A program made the translations under genes and the position numbers. Below the pieces are notes generated by a model, which had not been told where the DNA came from, did not search any database, and saw only the letters and a list, made by a program, of their open reading frames with translations. This document shows positions 1-12,600 of a stretch of DNA of 64,000 nucleotides, piece by piece. How positions within the stretch are numbered: the stretch's first letter is position 1; each line of letters starts with the position of its first letter. Origin of the DNA: Morinoia aosen (taxonomy: Eukaryota > Arthropoda > Malacostraca > Amphipoda > Talitridae); NCBI GenBank assembly GCA_030386875.1, contig CM059563.1:51897602-51961601 (forward strand), given 5' to 3'.

Positions 1-2248
1 GAACGCACTCTCATGTCTCGATGAGAATTAATGTGCTGAATTCACACTTTAAATACAGATTGGAAAATTCTCACAACATCCGGCTGCTGATGCCGAGATT
101 TTAACGTGGAGACAGTGTTTTCAATCTCTCAGCAAATTAAATGTCTATTCGAAATTCAGTTGATCTTTATTGATTCAGAATTCGTTTTCTGAGAAAACTT
201 AAATGAAGTAAGAGATTTGTTTTTGTTGGACACTTAAATCATTGACTTGAAAGGATTTTTTTTAAAAAGTTCCTTATCAAGCTGCAGTTCACTTTACGTA
301 AACCTTTATGCTTGTGTTTTAAATTGGTATGGCTTTTAGAATTGTTTAAATTGTGTTCATTTTTCTTTCTAATTGGTCATGCTAATCGTTTTTGTATTGA
401 TTTCCAATTTCAGTTCGAGCGTGTGCGAGCGGTGACACGACATCGGTAACACGATTCACGCTGCTGTGCCAGCAACGAAGCACAGCGAGTACGAGCGAGT
501 CACGTAGAGAGCACATGACGGGGTACGCACTATGCAGTGCGGAGTCCGGTCCGACAGACTGGCGCCCAGCAAGCTGTCAACAAACATCGATGGCCCTGGC
601 GGCAGCTAAGCTTCGCATGCAGCGAAGAGATTACTGAAAGAGATTACCTTCGCGCGCAGTGATTTGAAAAGAGTAACTTACCTTGAAGATTTAATGTGGT
701 TTTAATACTTTACAGTGTTACCTTACCATGTTCGTAATGTTGAAAACGTGGTTTAATAAATTTTGAAACTTGAAAGTAGGTAATTATAAATTCAGTAGTT
801 CAAAAATTATGACTTTGTTTACATTTAATTACGATTACATTACGATAATTTGGAAACCCGATTTTCATATTCGTACTTGAAGTCTTCAACTAGCGTGTGT
901 TCGATTTTGTTACGTATTATCTTATATCTTACTCCACGTGCTATACCATTATGTTACCGATAGAATTAAGTTTTACGAGTCTACGGCACTCTGTTTATTC
1001 TGATTGGTTGTTTTACTAATGGTGAAAAAGTTCCGTTCTAATTTGTGCGATGTTTGGCTATAAGACTAACTTCTATTTTTAAGTCTACGGTAACGCAGAC
1101 GATATTTTGAATGTTTCTTTTTGGTGAAAACTTTAATGATGCTTTATTTAATATCAACTCAACTTTTCTGTATCATTTTTCATTACCTACGAGGCAATAG
1201 TTTTGATTCTTATAAAATTTTCCGAAATTGCCTTTGCCGAAGAACTCGTGTTTCGCTCGGTGTTAATCTTTCACCAGAGATGTAAGCGGATGTTTTTATA
1301 TTTACTCATGAATTAATATTAAGTTGGTATTTCCACCCTTGTGTTTTACGTATTTCATTTAAACCATGTTCGCGAAAATGCTCGAATCGATGCAGTGTTC
1401 CGGTATATAATTATGATTTGTTTCATTTTGGTTTATCGATTACTCAATTTATGCGAATACTTGTTCATTTAAAATTTTAAAGGTATTGTGTATTTAATTT
1501 CATGCGTGTTATTATTATCCTTAACGAATGTATTGAATTATTTACATTTTATGGCGAGAATGATTTTTATTTGTCGAGGTATCTGCGTGCCCTATTTCTT
1601 ATTTGTGTTTGATTAAAAACTTTTTAGTAACTTTTTAGTTGTTGTTTCAACGATGCGATTTCTTTCATTTTTACTGCGTTATCATTTCAACTGTTTAACA
1701 CAAAAGTGCGTTCTTTGAGTTCTTAAGACTTTATGTGTGTCTTGCTCTAGGAAATATTTCTGTTGCGCAAACACCTTCAGACGAGGTGTCGAGCTTAGGA
1801 TGTTGTCACACTGTTATTGCGACATCAAGTGCTGTGCTGATCTAGCCGTCAGCTAAAGTTGATAAACTTAGGTGCAATCTTGGAATGTCGACACGAGAGT
1901 GCAAGTGCGAAAGCCGCGAGAACTGCATTGCATCTGCCACAGCTTGTTTGAAAACAATGTCAGGCATCCAATGTGTCTTAATGAGAATGAAGCGTCTTAG
2001 ATGAAGCGTCTTCCATTGTCTTAGATTAATTCTATTTTATACGGAAAAAATCTCTATTATATACGGATTATGTATTCTATTTTATAGATTATTTTGTTCA
2101 TGTATTCACGTGGAATATTGTGACGAAGTATTATATTGCGAATTAATTAGACGGATTGTAAGATTATTTGATAGTCAAAGGAAAATCAAAGTTAATTGAA
2201 TACCGTTTTAAAAATTTTTCTTGTAATAAAGAATTTTTAAAAATTGTG
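1..2248. other. Intergenic, no gene seen
   Basis: I see no convincing coding region or RNA gene here. The stretch is AT-rich apart from a GC-richer patch at about 410-660. A short local duplication of an AGCGTCTTAGATGA-like motif lies near 1990-2020. It could be the non-coding interior of an old element that ends at the LTR-like block at 2249, but nothing in it proves that. Confidence 0.5.
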
Positions 2249-2578
2249 GGGGGAGCATTATGTGCGCCCGCCGCCTATAAATAGAATCGGCGAGAGATAT
2301 CGTCGTTCATTGGCGGTGCGCTGCCGTAGAGATCACACTAGATAGAGTCATCACTGTCCAGTAGCGGACGCATTACCGTCGAGGAAGCACCTGTATAGAT
2401 CACAGATGCATTGTAGAAGACTTGTACTAGCACCTATCGTCTGATCTCTCTGATTCATGCCAACTACCAAGCCTGTATCTACTCTGAAGTACCAATAAAC
2501 TATAAATCACGTTGCTGCTCGTCACTCCCGAACCTCATCCGCGTTAGTTACGGCCTGATACTGAAAAGGGCCGGAACA
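2249..2578 (+). mobile_element. LTR-like block, solo or fragment
   Basis: The block begins TGTGGGGGGAGCATTATG and ends GGGCCGGAACA, so it has TG...CA ends. A TATAAATA box lies near 2275 and an AATAAA signal near 2494, about 80 bp before the end, in the order expected of a plus-strand LTR (promoter, polyadenylation signal, short tail). An alternative start at 2261 (TGTGCGCC) would make the G-rich run just before it a polypurine tract. I could not find a matching target duplication or a second copy in the window, so solo LTR, 5' LTR and 3' LTR are all possible. Family unknown. Confidence 0.45.
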
Positions 2579-3108
2579 TTCTGATGGGCAGCGCCTTGCT
2601 GCTGGTTCTTGGACGAGGTCCTCCTCGACCTCGAGCTCTTACGCTGGGAAGGTTCCGTTGTCACACTCCGTGAGGAGCTCGCACCGAGCTCTTCGTTTCT
2701 GTGGTCCATTGAGTCCGCTAGTGCTTTCCTGCGAGCTCTAGCGCTTGTCAATGAGCCTCGGATTACCGTCGCTTCTGCGGTGGCTCCTGAACCCGCGAGA
2801 GCTAGGACCAGCTGGTCTCCGATTCGCTTGACGGTCTTAGCCTTTGCTCGGATTCCAGCATGGACTTGATCCACCTCGCTGGGAGTCTTGAGATCTCGTG
2901 GTACTGCACCATTCAGGAGACTGTTCAAGGCTGCTAGCTCCGTATGGAATTGTTCTTCCAGCTGTGGAAGTCTAAGCTTGCTCTTTCTTCCGAGAGAGGT
3001 CATTTCCGTGGTCTCGGATATTCGCCGCGGGCGGCTGAGAATCTGCTGTGGGCCTCCTCTTTGGAGGGCTTCTTCGTGGGAGGGCACCTTCCGCTGGCGT
3101 CTATTCAC
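2548..3108 (-). CDS. Unidentified ORF, possibly a gag-like fragment
   Basis: This is an uninterrupted 186-codon minus-strand frame starting at GTG, in a GC-richer patch than its surroundings. The middle (about residues 45-145) looks like real coding sequence: long, charged, Ala/Leu-rich helix-forming segments (for example LPQLEEQFHTELAALNSLL), followed by a Ser/Arg-rich tail (SSRSRRTSSKNQQQ). There is no cysteine knuckle and no catalytic motif. That profile resembles the helical N-terminal part of some retroelement gag proteins, but I do not recognise a family. It lies back to back with the LTR-like block, whose transcription signals point the other way, so the two may be unrelated. Shorter open frames occur on the plus strand over the same bases, which weakens the case for coding. 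Confidence 0.3.
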   Translation of the reverse strand: MNRRQRKVPSHEEALQRGGPQQILSRPRRISETTEMTSLGRKSKLRLPQLEEQFHTELAALNSLLNGAVPRDLKTPSEVDQVHAGIRAKAKTVKRIGDQLVLALAGSGATAEATVIRGSLTSARARRKALADSMDHRNEELGASSSRSVTTEPSQRKSSRSRRTSSKNQQQGAAHQNVPALFSIRP

Positions 3109-5524
3109 TGTTATGTCGTGCGCTAGCGGACTTTCTATCTTCTCTATCTTCGCTTCGGCACGACATAGAACGGTAGGCGCAAGGGTTCCAAAAGAATTTC
3201 GAGGTTTCTTCGGTTTTATTTCTTATCCGAGCGACTCCGTGAATCTGCCCAGAAAGGTATGATTCAGAGTCGGACCACGAATTGCATGACATGAGAAGCC
3301 TAATTCAAGATCATAGTCGAATGATTAACTGATGCATATAGCACCGCACAACAAGAAAGTAACTCACACCTCAAGGGGACACGAGAAATAGCTGAGTGGG
3401 ACATAAGAGGCCATAGAATAGTAGCACATAAAAAGAGAGTTCACCGCCCTGCTAACGACGTAGCACAACAACAATTCGCATTACCATTACTAGTATTATC
3501 ATATAAGAAAGTTTTAGCCTCCCCTGACCGCGACAAAGGTGTCCCAAGAGAGGAAAGAGGAAGGCACCATCTAGCGTGTAGTTGGGGGAACGCGGAATCT
3601 ACGCACAGGGTGCACAGGAACAGTAGGCTGGGAAATAAGTTCACAAACAAGAAAGGTTTCCGTTGCATCGACGGGGAAGAAAAATAAGTCTCTAGTCGAG
3701 TAACACATTTAGAAAGAACACATTTATGATACACACACACGAATATTGTAAACTCGTGTCACTAGTCGAGGGGGATGGTTGAGGGCAATGTACTCCTAAT
3801 CCTGCCCGATCTACATTCGATAATACGTGTAATGACAGCTATAAGAGACAGCGCAATTTCATGGACGATGCATTTCCATTGTGAGGTGAGAACGCTTTTG
3901 ATAGTTTATATGTACATGGCATGAACTTCGTAATCCCTGACGCCAGGCAACAATACATGAATCGCTTGTTTCGGCCAATGTTCAAAGTGTCCTTTTAAGG
4001 AAGCACAGAGTTACACACATGAATGTACATCCGTATCCAACAATCCTAACACAGCGGTCATTAGTCAATAAGCACTTTATTTGAACAAAGGTGGACGATC
4101 GCACAACAAGTTTATAGTTTTCACATGAACGCTTCACACTATAAAGGTATGACGAGTTAGGTAACATCACAAGTTGACAGAGGATACTCTAAAATACTTA
4201 CAGACGATGAGGAAAGGTCCCTCAGTTTAGACCTGTGACAGCTTATTTTAGTCTGCAAAATAAGTGCCTACTCTGGCTTTCTTTACCCTATCTGTGGAAA
4301 AGAGACAGCAAATTAGGTCTCTAAAGCAGGGGCAAGTCACTCAGGTCATCAAATCACCATTATCAATAAATTCTATTATAAACAAAATGAGAGAGGCAAG
4401 TGCACGTTTGTCGACGTCGCTTTGAAAACACAAATCATATGAGCTAGTGGTCTCAAATTTCTGCGCCTATTCCCAGTCTACTGAATGCCGTAACTTTAGG
4501 CTTCCACCTTGCTGACTGGCGCAACTTGCCCAGCACAGCTCATAGGTAAGAAGCCAATCAACTAAATTAAATTTGCTTGGTTCACATCTTTCTATTAATG
4601 AATGTTATAAATAATAAAAAGACAAGAGATAATACAAAGACAAGAAAATCGTGTTCCCAAGTTGGTACAAGTCTGGCACGACGTGCCATGAATTTTTTTA
4701 TCAACAACTGATGTCTAATCCATGGAAGAATCACCATAGCTTTTATTTTCAGTACACAAATCTTTCAATAGTGAAGCAGTGGTTGGTTTGTATTATCAAA
4801 TAAATATAAAATTTGCTATCTTGTGTTAATCTATGAAATGCAATAAACTTCAAGTAATCCTCTGTGTAGACTAAGAGGCATTGAAATGTCAGTCTCTCCA
4901 TGTTGCATTTACTGCCCATGACACTGCTTACAATACTATGTATGACAACATAGCTTACATTGCTTGGCTATTATGTAAATGTTGTTGAGCAAAAGGTTTG
5001 AACATTAACACAAATCACTTAGAGCAGTGAAACAGAGATAGGAAAGTTCATTAGTAAAATCACAGTGTTCAGCTAAAATACCGTTAAACCAGAACCTGAC
5101 TAATTCCCAGCATTACACTGCAGCTTACTGGCTACACCGTGTGAAAACACCCAAAAAATATAGCTAGCGAGGTAACACGTCAATCGAATGGGTTTTTCAC
5201 TCGAGTTCACTTCCTAAACAACGCAGAACTTAAAATTATCCGGGAACCTGTTCCTCCCACGCACTTCAAACAAATAAAACGTTGGCGTCATTCTTGCGGA
5301 CGAAGCGCGGATCCGCAGAATGTTGCCGCAATGAATTTATCAAAATTCTTAAAATTTCCTCACGTCTTGTACGACGTGACAATATTACTACTAATGGCAA
5401 ACTAATCTGCTCGCTCAAACCACGACAATTTGCCTTTTTTACATCGTGGAATTATTCTAAAGTCTGAACCCATAAATAGTGACTCATCCACACGTCACGG
5501 GTGGATTTAATATTCTGCCAGTCG
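3109..5524. other. Intergenic, nothing recognised
   Basis: No gene, RNA or clear repeat is visible. Short open frames occur on both strands without family motifs. The right part may hold the 5' portion of the degraded LTR that ends at 5809, but I could not align it to the Gypsy A LTR. Confidence 0.5.
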
Positions 5525-5809
5525 CTAAAATTTAACAGACTGCGAACCTCCACAAACACACTCACTTACACCTGGCCAACGTCATCGCTCACCGGACCTC
5601 GCCTGCACGGAGTTTCCCATCTAAGAGAAGATCGTCCCGAAATCAAGCACGCCATCGGTCATCACGGCTTCCTTCAATAAACAAAATCCAAGCTGAGTTC
5701 TCCCATGAATTGTCTTTATTATCCCTCTCTTACGATTTCGAAAAACACTGTTTGAGAAAAACGTTTAAGGTTGGAAGTAAATAACTTAACATACCCACCA
5801 ATCTTAACA
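5525..5809 (+). repeat. 3' end of an older LTR related to Gypsy A
   Basis: This stretch aligns with the last part of the Gypsy A LTR (about 33130-33381 plus 42524-42565, and 52390-52669). Shared blocks include CATCTAAGAGAAGATCGTC, AAGCACGCCATCGGTC, the CAATAAA polyadenylation signal, and the terminal ACCCACCAATCTTAACA against ACCCACCAATCGTAACA. Divergence is clearly greater than between the two Gypsy A LTRs, so this is an older relative. Its 5' boundary and target duplication were not found. Confidence 0.7.
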
Positions 5810-6132
5810 GATACAACCTCTGTTATTGAAGGAAGAATTTATCAACAGATACAAGTCCAAAAACATCAATGCTACGGTGAACAATTATTTACCGTCATTC
5901 ATACGTATTTCGTATTATTCTTAGAGCAATAGTCCTTAGCATATCTCCATTTTGTAAATTTTTGTTATTAAATTCTCGGCAGATATATTGAATCACTTAT
6001 ATATGCAACCTGAACGGTTTTGAGATGAGGAACTCCTAATTATAAGTTTAAAAATTCAATATAGAGTTTTATTAGGAGTTAAATTGCTGTTTATCTAATT
6101 TCGCTAAAAGAATTTGTGATTCAGCATGTTAA
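5810..6132. other. Intergenic, nothing recognised
   Basis: AT-rich sequence between the old LTR and the minus-strand SINE. No open frame or repeat could be assigned. Confidence 0.5.
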
Positions 6133-6380
6133 AAAATGGATGCTTTATTCCATTCAGGCAAGCCTTGTACATTGGTTGTTCAAATGCGTTATAACTAGTA
6201 CCAGGATGCCCTGACGGTTACCCCCTGTCAAGCTAGTGCCCATTTAAGACTCCTGGGTAGAGTGGGGAATTTTGCTTGAATTCTACCTTAAACCAAAGAG
6301 GAGGAATCACCTCGCACCGCAGGCATTCAAACTGCCTACACCTTCTCGGAAGTGCGCGTTTGTGGTGACCATGAATGAAG
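6133..6380 (-). mobile_element. SINE, minus-strand copy
   Basis: Read on the minus strand, this matches the SINE at 54787-55062. Common blocks are CTACCCAGGAGTCTTAAATGGG against CCACCCAGGTGTCTGAAATGGG, GGGCATCCTGGTACTAGTTATAA against GGCGTCCTGGCGTTAGTTATAA, and CATTTGAACAACCAATGTACAAGGC. An AATAAAGCAT signal stands near the 3' end. A tRNA-type B-box candidate (GTTTGAATGCC) lies in the 5' half, at the same relative place as in the other copy. Similarity is strong in the 3' half and weak in the 5' half. Neither copy encodes protein; family members would depend on a LINE for movement. Confidence 0.7.
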
Positions 6381-6441
6381 CTTGTTAGTTTTCATATTAA
6401 TTATTATCTGTAAAATCCCAAATTCCTTTTGCCCATCCGGC

Positions 6442-6445
6442 AATA
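6442..6445. other. Target-site duplication AATA, left
   Basis: The four bases before the Gypsy A 5' LTR are repeated at 52670-52673 directly after its 3' LTR. This ties together ends that now lie 46 kb apart. Confidence 0.85.
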
Positions 6446-6953
6446 TGTAGCAATAGCTACAAAAATGTATAAATTCAGTGAAATTCTTATTAACATTTAA
6501 ATAGCATAATTATTGGCATTAAAAATCTTACTCTAAATTATTATTAACAATTTTCTACTTATAATTAGTAATCTTAAAAGTTTTTGTGTAAAAGCACATA
6601 AATAAAATAATACCGCCGATGGACGTTCGAGTCTTTGAATCGTTAGGATGGCAACAGCGCGGCTGACGCAGTTGTAGGTTCGTCACTTCTTGCTTGGTTG
6701 TCGCCCCGTGTGTTTCAGCGCTTTGTAAGTGAAAATAAGTGTGTTTTCGACTTTAGAAAATCGTGCTTAAATATTAAGTGTTTGTCATTGTGTTTAAGAT
6801 AAGTGAAGTTCCATCAGGTGCTGGTATTTTAAAGATGTGCAAAAATCGTTCGTTGATATTTCTTGCGAACTGCACGGCGGATTGCCGATGTGCTCACAAA
6901 GATGGGGTAGCGTAAACAGGCTGTGTCATGTCATTTTTTATGTTCAAGATTAC
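6446..6953 (+). repeat. Gypsy A 5' LTR, first segment
   Basis: Nearly identical to 47353-47860 of the 3' LTR. It starts with the short inverted motif TGTAGCAATAGCTACA and stops at ATTAC (6949-6953), the 5-bp target duplicated by the BEL insertion. The LTR resumes at 32210. Confidence 0.92.
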
Positions 6954-8004
6954 TAGCAAATAAATTGGGATCGCCGGCGTGTAAAGGATCAAGAAAAAGT
7001 ACCGTTTCAGAAATCTATTTGCTTATGCGAGCAAGTTATCAAGAATTTTAAATTGGGTGGAAGCTTTGCGCTTGGCGGCAATGGTACGAGTTGGGGGCAG
7101 GCTACACGAGCAGCCACCTCACCCCCCAGGCCAGCCGCTCGCCGTTCCAACTCAATCCACAATTCAAGAACTATAAATCGAGCCGGAACTTTGCGCTTGG
7201 CGGCAAATGGTACGAGTTGGGGGGCAGGCTACACGAGCAGCCACCTCACTGCCCAGGCCCGCCGCTCGCCGTTCCCTCCTTGAGTCTCCAAGCACTGGAA
7301 GTAAAGAATGAGAGTGAACATACAGGTACTTGATCCTTAATTGCCTGAAAAAGAATTTACGTGATTAATTTTAGTTTGTTTGATGAGCCACCATCAAACG
7401 CGATCCATCAATACATTGCTCAGAATAATGCGTGATAATGGTTCGAGTCCTAAAGGAAATCTCCATGATATAAATGGCAAGGGTTCGGAAACTTTAGGGG
7501 TTTGGCAAGTCCGGCAAGCTTCCTCACCTCAAGGCATAACGCCACTAGATGTAGATCCCCTGGTAGTGGATTTACGTCCGCCTGTCCCCAGTCTGGTAAG
7601 TGGACGCAGCGTGGAAGTCCAGCGCCTCCAGCAGGTAAGTGTGGAGCAGCGTGGAAGTCAAGCGCCTCCAGCTGGTAAGTGTGGAGCAGCGTGCTCCCCG
7701 TAGATTACGTAGGATATGGCATTAAATGAGCAGTTTAAGCCGATGGTGGTGCCCGATTGGAGGTCTGTGAAAAGTCTGATTATTCGGTGCTAATGCACGC
7801 TTAAGTATACTTCTTATCGATCGTCAGTCGCTAAGAAGAACGGAAACTGCCGGGCCAAGAATTTGTTCCTTACATCCTGCCCTTTAAATCATGAAAATAA
7901 TTTTACTAACCTGATGGTCTTAAATCTAGCTTAAATCTAATAGGCGAGCTGGCAGAAGAAAATAAACAAGGCAGCTCGCCGAACTAAGGCTAGAAATTCG
8001 TACA
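6954..8004 (-). repeat. BEL 3' LTR
   Basis: Pairs with 31155-32204 at about 99% by eye. On the minus strand it begins TGTACGAATTTCTAGCC and ends TTATTTGCTA. Two internal duplications are visible on the plus strand: a GCTTTGCGCTTGGCGGC...CCGCTCGCCGTTCC unit repeated at about 7066-7150 and 7189-7274, and a short GTGTGGAGCAGCGTGGAAGTC-like unit repeated at about 7605-7695. Confidence 0.9.
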
Positions 8005-8063
8005 CTGGGCCCCGGCGCTGGGAGCAAGCAAAAACTACTGCTAGCTGCCAGTCAACGGTGACA

Positions 8064-9180
8064 CTAGGTCAAATTTTGTTGAGCTAAATCCCGCGTTAAT
8101 GTGGCTGCTCTCTTAGCAGCCTTTCTAGCTGGGCGCAAATTATTTTTTGTAAACCTATTTTCGCGAGGCAAAGTTGGCGACAAGCTGAGGCCTTTCTCTA
8201 GTAGTATTAGGTCAGTGATATGCCGTCTAACTAATTCTCCGTTCGCCTTGCGAATACTAGCTGCAACGACTTCGCCGATATCATTCATTTCTACCGAGCG
8301 AACCACGCCATAAGGGAAGTTAAATGGCTTTGTGAATTCCTGTCGTATGGCAACGAAATCATTCTCTCCAAGGGGAACATAGTTCATCTGTTTGTAACGG
8401 CTGGGCTTCTGAGAAGACAATTCTCTCAAATTCTGAAGAAACTGATCGAAGTAGAGTTTGTGCAGTTTCGTTTTTATTTTCCGAAGTTTCTCAAGCCTAT
8501 TAAAGAGCACCTCTTTTGAGGCCTCTGCAGTAGGAGGGCGCCAGTCAGGGTCTACCATAGCTTCCTCAGTTAGGGGTCCTACGAGAGGTAAGCTGGGCAC
8601 ATCATGTCCCTTAATCAACATTTCAGGCGTGATAACCGAAACTGAATCGTCGACTCGTGGGTCGACTAAGACTGACTTAAAGGCAATAGGTCGCTTATTT
8701 ATAAGCATCTTGCATTCCTGTACAAGGCAAAAGAAATGATCATACGAGAGAATGGTTTTCCTAATCGTACAATTTAGCATATGCTTGACTTGCTTTACCA
8801 GACTCTCAACCACGCCTCCAAGATAGCTGGCACCTGGAGGGTAAGGCAAAAATTGCGTGACCTCAATGTTCCTCTCGTCAAGAAAAATCTTCACATCAGC
8901 ATCCCTCAAAACAGATGAAATCAATGTAAAAGACGCAGTAATAGGGGAACCATTATCACTAGTCACACGCGGAGGTATTCCGAAATCAAATATATGCGTC
9001 TGAAAGGCCAAAAGAAAGGATTCAGTATCAATATTTCTACACAGGAGAAGATTCACGGCACGTGACCAAAAACACGTTATTATTAGAATATACACTTTTA
9101 CAACGTTACCGGATGACCTCACAGTGAAGGGACCAATGTGGTCCAGGGCAATTTCTCGGTAAGGAAATTCTACGGGGTTA
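8064..9180 (-). CDS. BEL integrase core and C-terminal region
   Basis: This is the downstream part of the BEL pol region on the minus strand, ending at 8064 about 60 bp before the 3' LTR. Visible motifs are the integrase core stretch TESFLLAFQTHIFDFGIPP followed by TSDNGSPITASF and PPGASYLGGVVESLVKQVK, then the conserved BEL/Pao C-terminal domain (DUF5641-like) with FGPYGVV-type spacing and the end HITDLILLE. Together with the multiple-domain order this is diagnostic for BEL/Pao rather than Gypsy integrase. The product would insert the cDNA copy. It is cut off from the rest of pol by the Gypsy B insertion, so the element is a fossil. Confidence 0.88.
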
Positions 9181-9184
9181 ATTC

Positions 9185-9600
9185 GTATTATAGAGTGGAT
9201 AGCCCTACACTAGAGCACAGCATAGGTTCCACATAGACACAACATAGATAGAGTACTGCACAAAATAGACAATGCTATGACACAGCAATTTAGGTAAATA
9301 GTACACTCACCTCTTGGATATCTTAACTTAAATACTCAATGTGCAATACTGTGGTTAGTCAGAGTAGAGCGGAGATAGACGGGAATATATATAGAATAGG
9401 GTAGAATAGAATTAGTACATTAGTTTAGAAATTAAGAAGTTAGATACCAACCACAGTAGGTACTTATATACACACTCGGTCAACATGTACTTGTTGTTGA
9501 ACCCGAGGCCAATAGCAGACTGACTTGCGAGTGTTGCTCTCTCGAGCGTTGCCAACTTATGGTCTCTCTAACTAGAACTTACACTACTCGCTATATTACA
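9185..9600 (-). repeat. Gypsy B 3' LTR
   Basis: 416 bp, uninterrupted. It matches the two parts of the 5' LTR (13913-13982 and 26160-26511). It contains a single GAGT at 9251-9254, the site occupied by Gypsy C in the sister LTR, which confirms that Gypsy C came later. Confidence 0.92.
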
Positions 9601-9613
9601 CCCCTCCCTCCTT
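9601..9613 (-). promoter_or_regulatory. Gypsy B polypurine tract
   Basis: On the minus strand AAGGAGGGAGGGG abuts the 3' LTR start TGTAATATAG, the expected place for the plus-strand DNA primer of an LTR element. A second purine-rich run lies just upstream (about 9629-9645). Confidence 0.8.
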
Positions 9614-9666
9614 AATTAGAAACCCTCCCCCTGTATCCCCAGTCCCCTTATTCCATATAGTCAATC

Positions 9667-12600
9667 CTAAAGGTCCATTCTCACCACAGGCTTCCGAGCC
9701 CGGGTAGACCTGCGTGAGATGTTAGCACTTGGAGGCTCGTGCATCCTAGCCTCCTGGGTGGGAGTCGGGTAATCAGGTGTTCCGGTGTCAGGTTCATTGG
9801 TCGGAGGTGGTGGGTATGAATTTTGAGCAGGTTGTGGAAACACGACGGTTTCCTCCGTAGGTTGTTCCAAGGGTTCAGGGATGGTGTTCGAGCAGGTAAT
9901 AACTTGGTCCTGGTGTCGACGAACGACCTCTCCCCCCTTCAGTTGGCACTTGTAGGATACCGGGCCTGTTTTCTCAATGGTGGTAGCAGGGGTCCATTTT
10001 GGGGAACCCGGCGTGTATTGGCGGACCATCACAGGAGACTCCGGCGGAATATCAACCGCGCGAGACCCTGGGTGGTATCTTTTCTGAGCGTCCTGGCGTT
10101 GAGCAACTTTGGACGCGATTGCTTCTGACGGCCAAAGCAGATCAAGACGAGAGCGAACTTTTCTGCCTAACATCAGTTCGGCGGGCGTAACACCTGTTGT
10201 CGTGTGGGGTGTCAGCCGATAGTTGAACAGAAACCTGTCTAGTGCTAGGCGTAGGGGTTCCGTTGACTTTCGTATATTCTTCTTGAAAGTTTGTACCATG
10301 CGCTCTGCCAGTCCATTAGTTGAAGGGTGGTATGGTGCGCTCGTAATATGTCGCACACCACATGCCTTCACGAATTCTTGGAATTCAGCCGATGTGAAAC
10401 ACGTTGCATTGTCAGAAACAATTGCTACTGGAAATCCAAATGTCGCAAAAATGTGTTTCAGGCACGAGATCGTTTCGCTAGAGGTTGTAGTAGATGTGGG
10501 AAAAATTTCAACCCACTTAGAGAGTGCATCCACGATCACTAGATAGTATTTTCCATCCATTGGGCCCGCGTAGTCAATGTGTATGCGATGCCAAGGCTTC
10601 GCAGGCCATTCCCACGGATGGAGTTCAGCTTTCGTTGGTGCAGCTCGAGTGCTCAGGCACTCGCTGCATGACTTAGTCGTTTCTTCTAGATCTTTGTCCA
10701 GCAGCGGCCACCATACATAGCTGCGAGCTAACTCCTTCATCCTGGATGATCCAGCATGGCCAGAGTGCAGTTCGTCCACAATGGCTTGTCTGAGAGCTTG
10801 GGGTACAATAATTCTTGCTCCCCAGAGCACACAGCCATTTTGTGTGGACAATTCGTCTCGCCTCCTAGTATACGGAGCGAGATCAGGGTCACCAATTACC
10901 GTCGACGGCCAGCCTACTTGGCAGTATTTGTACACCTTTGAAAGTACTGGGTCCCTTAGGGTGCCGTCGCGGATGTGGGTGCTGGTGACTGGAGCTGACT
11001 CGAGGAAATTCACTAAGGACGTCCATTCCGCAGGAATAGGTGTGGCTTCCTCGGGAGTTGTCAAAGGTAGACGACTGAGAGCATCAGCCGTGCCCAACAG
11101 CACGCCGGACCGGTGACGCAAGGTGAACTTGTAGGACTGCAGTAGTAAAGCCCACCTTTGAATGCGCCCGGATGCCATCGGAGGAATGCTTCTACCCGGA
11201 TCAAATAGTCCTAACAAAGGTTTGTGGTCCGTAACCACAGTGAAATCCTGTCCCCACAGGTAGCAATGAAATTTTCGAAGTGCGAACACCATAGCTAGGG
11301 CTTCTTTCTCAGTTTGAGAGTAGTTGCGTTCTGTTGCTGTTAGAGTTCGGGAGGCAAAATAGGCGGGGCGTTCAATCCCATCAATAAGGTGACACAGCAC
11401 CGCTCCCACACCATACGCACTACTGTCAGCCACTACCACTATGGGTTTCTGAGGGTCAAAGTGGACTAGAGTCTGAGAGTCCAGGAGGGCTTGTTTAGAT
11501 TTCTGGAAGGCTCTCTCCTGACTTGCATCCCATTTCCAAGGGGTTTTGTCTCTCAGTAAGGTATTTAGGGGCTCCAGCATAGTTGCAGATGATTTTAGAA
11601 ATTTCCTATAGAAATTTAGCAGCCCAAGGTAGGCTCTCAGTTGAGTTACATTAGTAGGAGCTGGTGCATTCTGGATTGCTGCTACCTTCTCTGCAGTGGG
11701 GTGCAATCCATCCTTGTCAATTTGGTATCCAAGGTAGGATACCTGTGCCACTCCAATTTGGCATTTATCCATTTTCAGTTTTAGTCCTGCCTCCTGTAGT
11801 TTAGATAAGACTTGATAGAGACGCTTGTTGTGCTCTTGCTCATTAGTGGCACTCACCAGGACGTCATCCAGGTAGCAGAACACTCCTGGGAGGCCCTGCA
11901 ATAGTCCTTCCATGGCACGCTGAAAGATTCCAGGTGCGGACGCAATTCCAAAACTGAGACGGTTGTAGGCAAATAAACCTCTGTGGGTGTTTATTACCGT
12001 GAGTTCCTTGGAGTCTTCATCCAAGGGTAGTTGGGCGTATGCCTGAGACATATCTAGCTTGGAGTATATAACTCCTCCTGCTAACCCGCTAAATAGATCT
12101 TCCACTCTGGGTATAGGGTAGGTATCAAGCCTAGTGGCTCTGTTGACAGTTAATTTGTAGTCCCCACAGATGCGGATGCTTTGATCAGCCTTGAGCACAG
12201 GGACGATCGCCGCTGCCCATCTCGAGTATTGTACAGGGGTGAGGATACCTTCCTGCACCAGTCTATCAAGTTCTGCCTCCACCTTTGGTCTCAGTGTGTA
12301 AGGCACGTTCCTGGCCTTACAAAACTTTGGTGGTACGGCTGGATCCACTTCTATTTTGAAATTTCTTCCCTTAAAGCAACCTAGACCTGGTTGAAAAAGG
12401 TCGGGGAATTTATTTGCTAACTCTTCAGGGCAGGTAGTCAATTTGTTGACATTATTTGATACTATAGTTAGCCCGAGGGAATCAATCAGGTCCCTACCCA
12501 GCAAAGCTGGCCCCTCCCTGTCTACAATCACAAAAGTTGCTAGTTGAGGAACCATATTACCAGGTTCACGCTGGATGTTAGCCCTAATCACCCCACAAAT

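Noticed and set aside
6133-6380. Possible tRNA gene
   Set aside because: A B-box-like motif is present but no cloverleaf can be drawn; the sequence matches the SINE at 54787.
7053-7703. Several open frames inside the BEL 3' LTR, repeated at 31161-31903
   Set aside because: They lie in both LTR copies, overlap each other in different frames and follow the internal LTR repeats. No protein motif.
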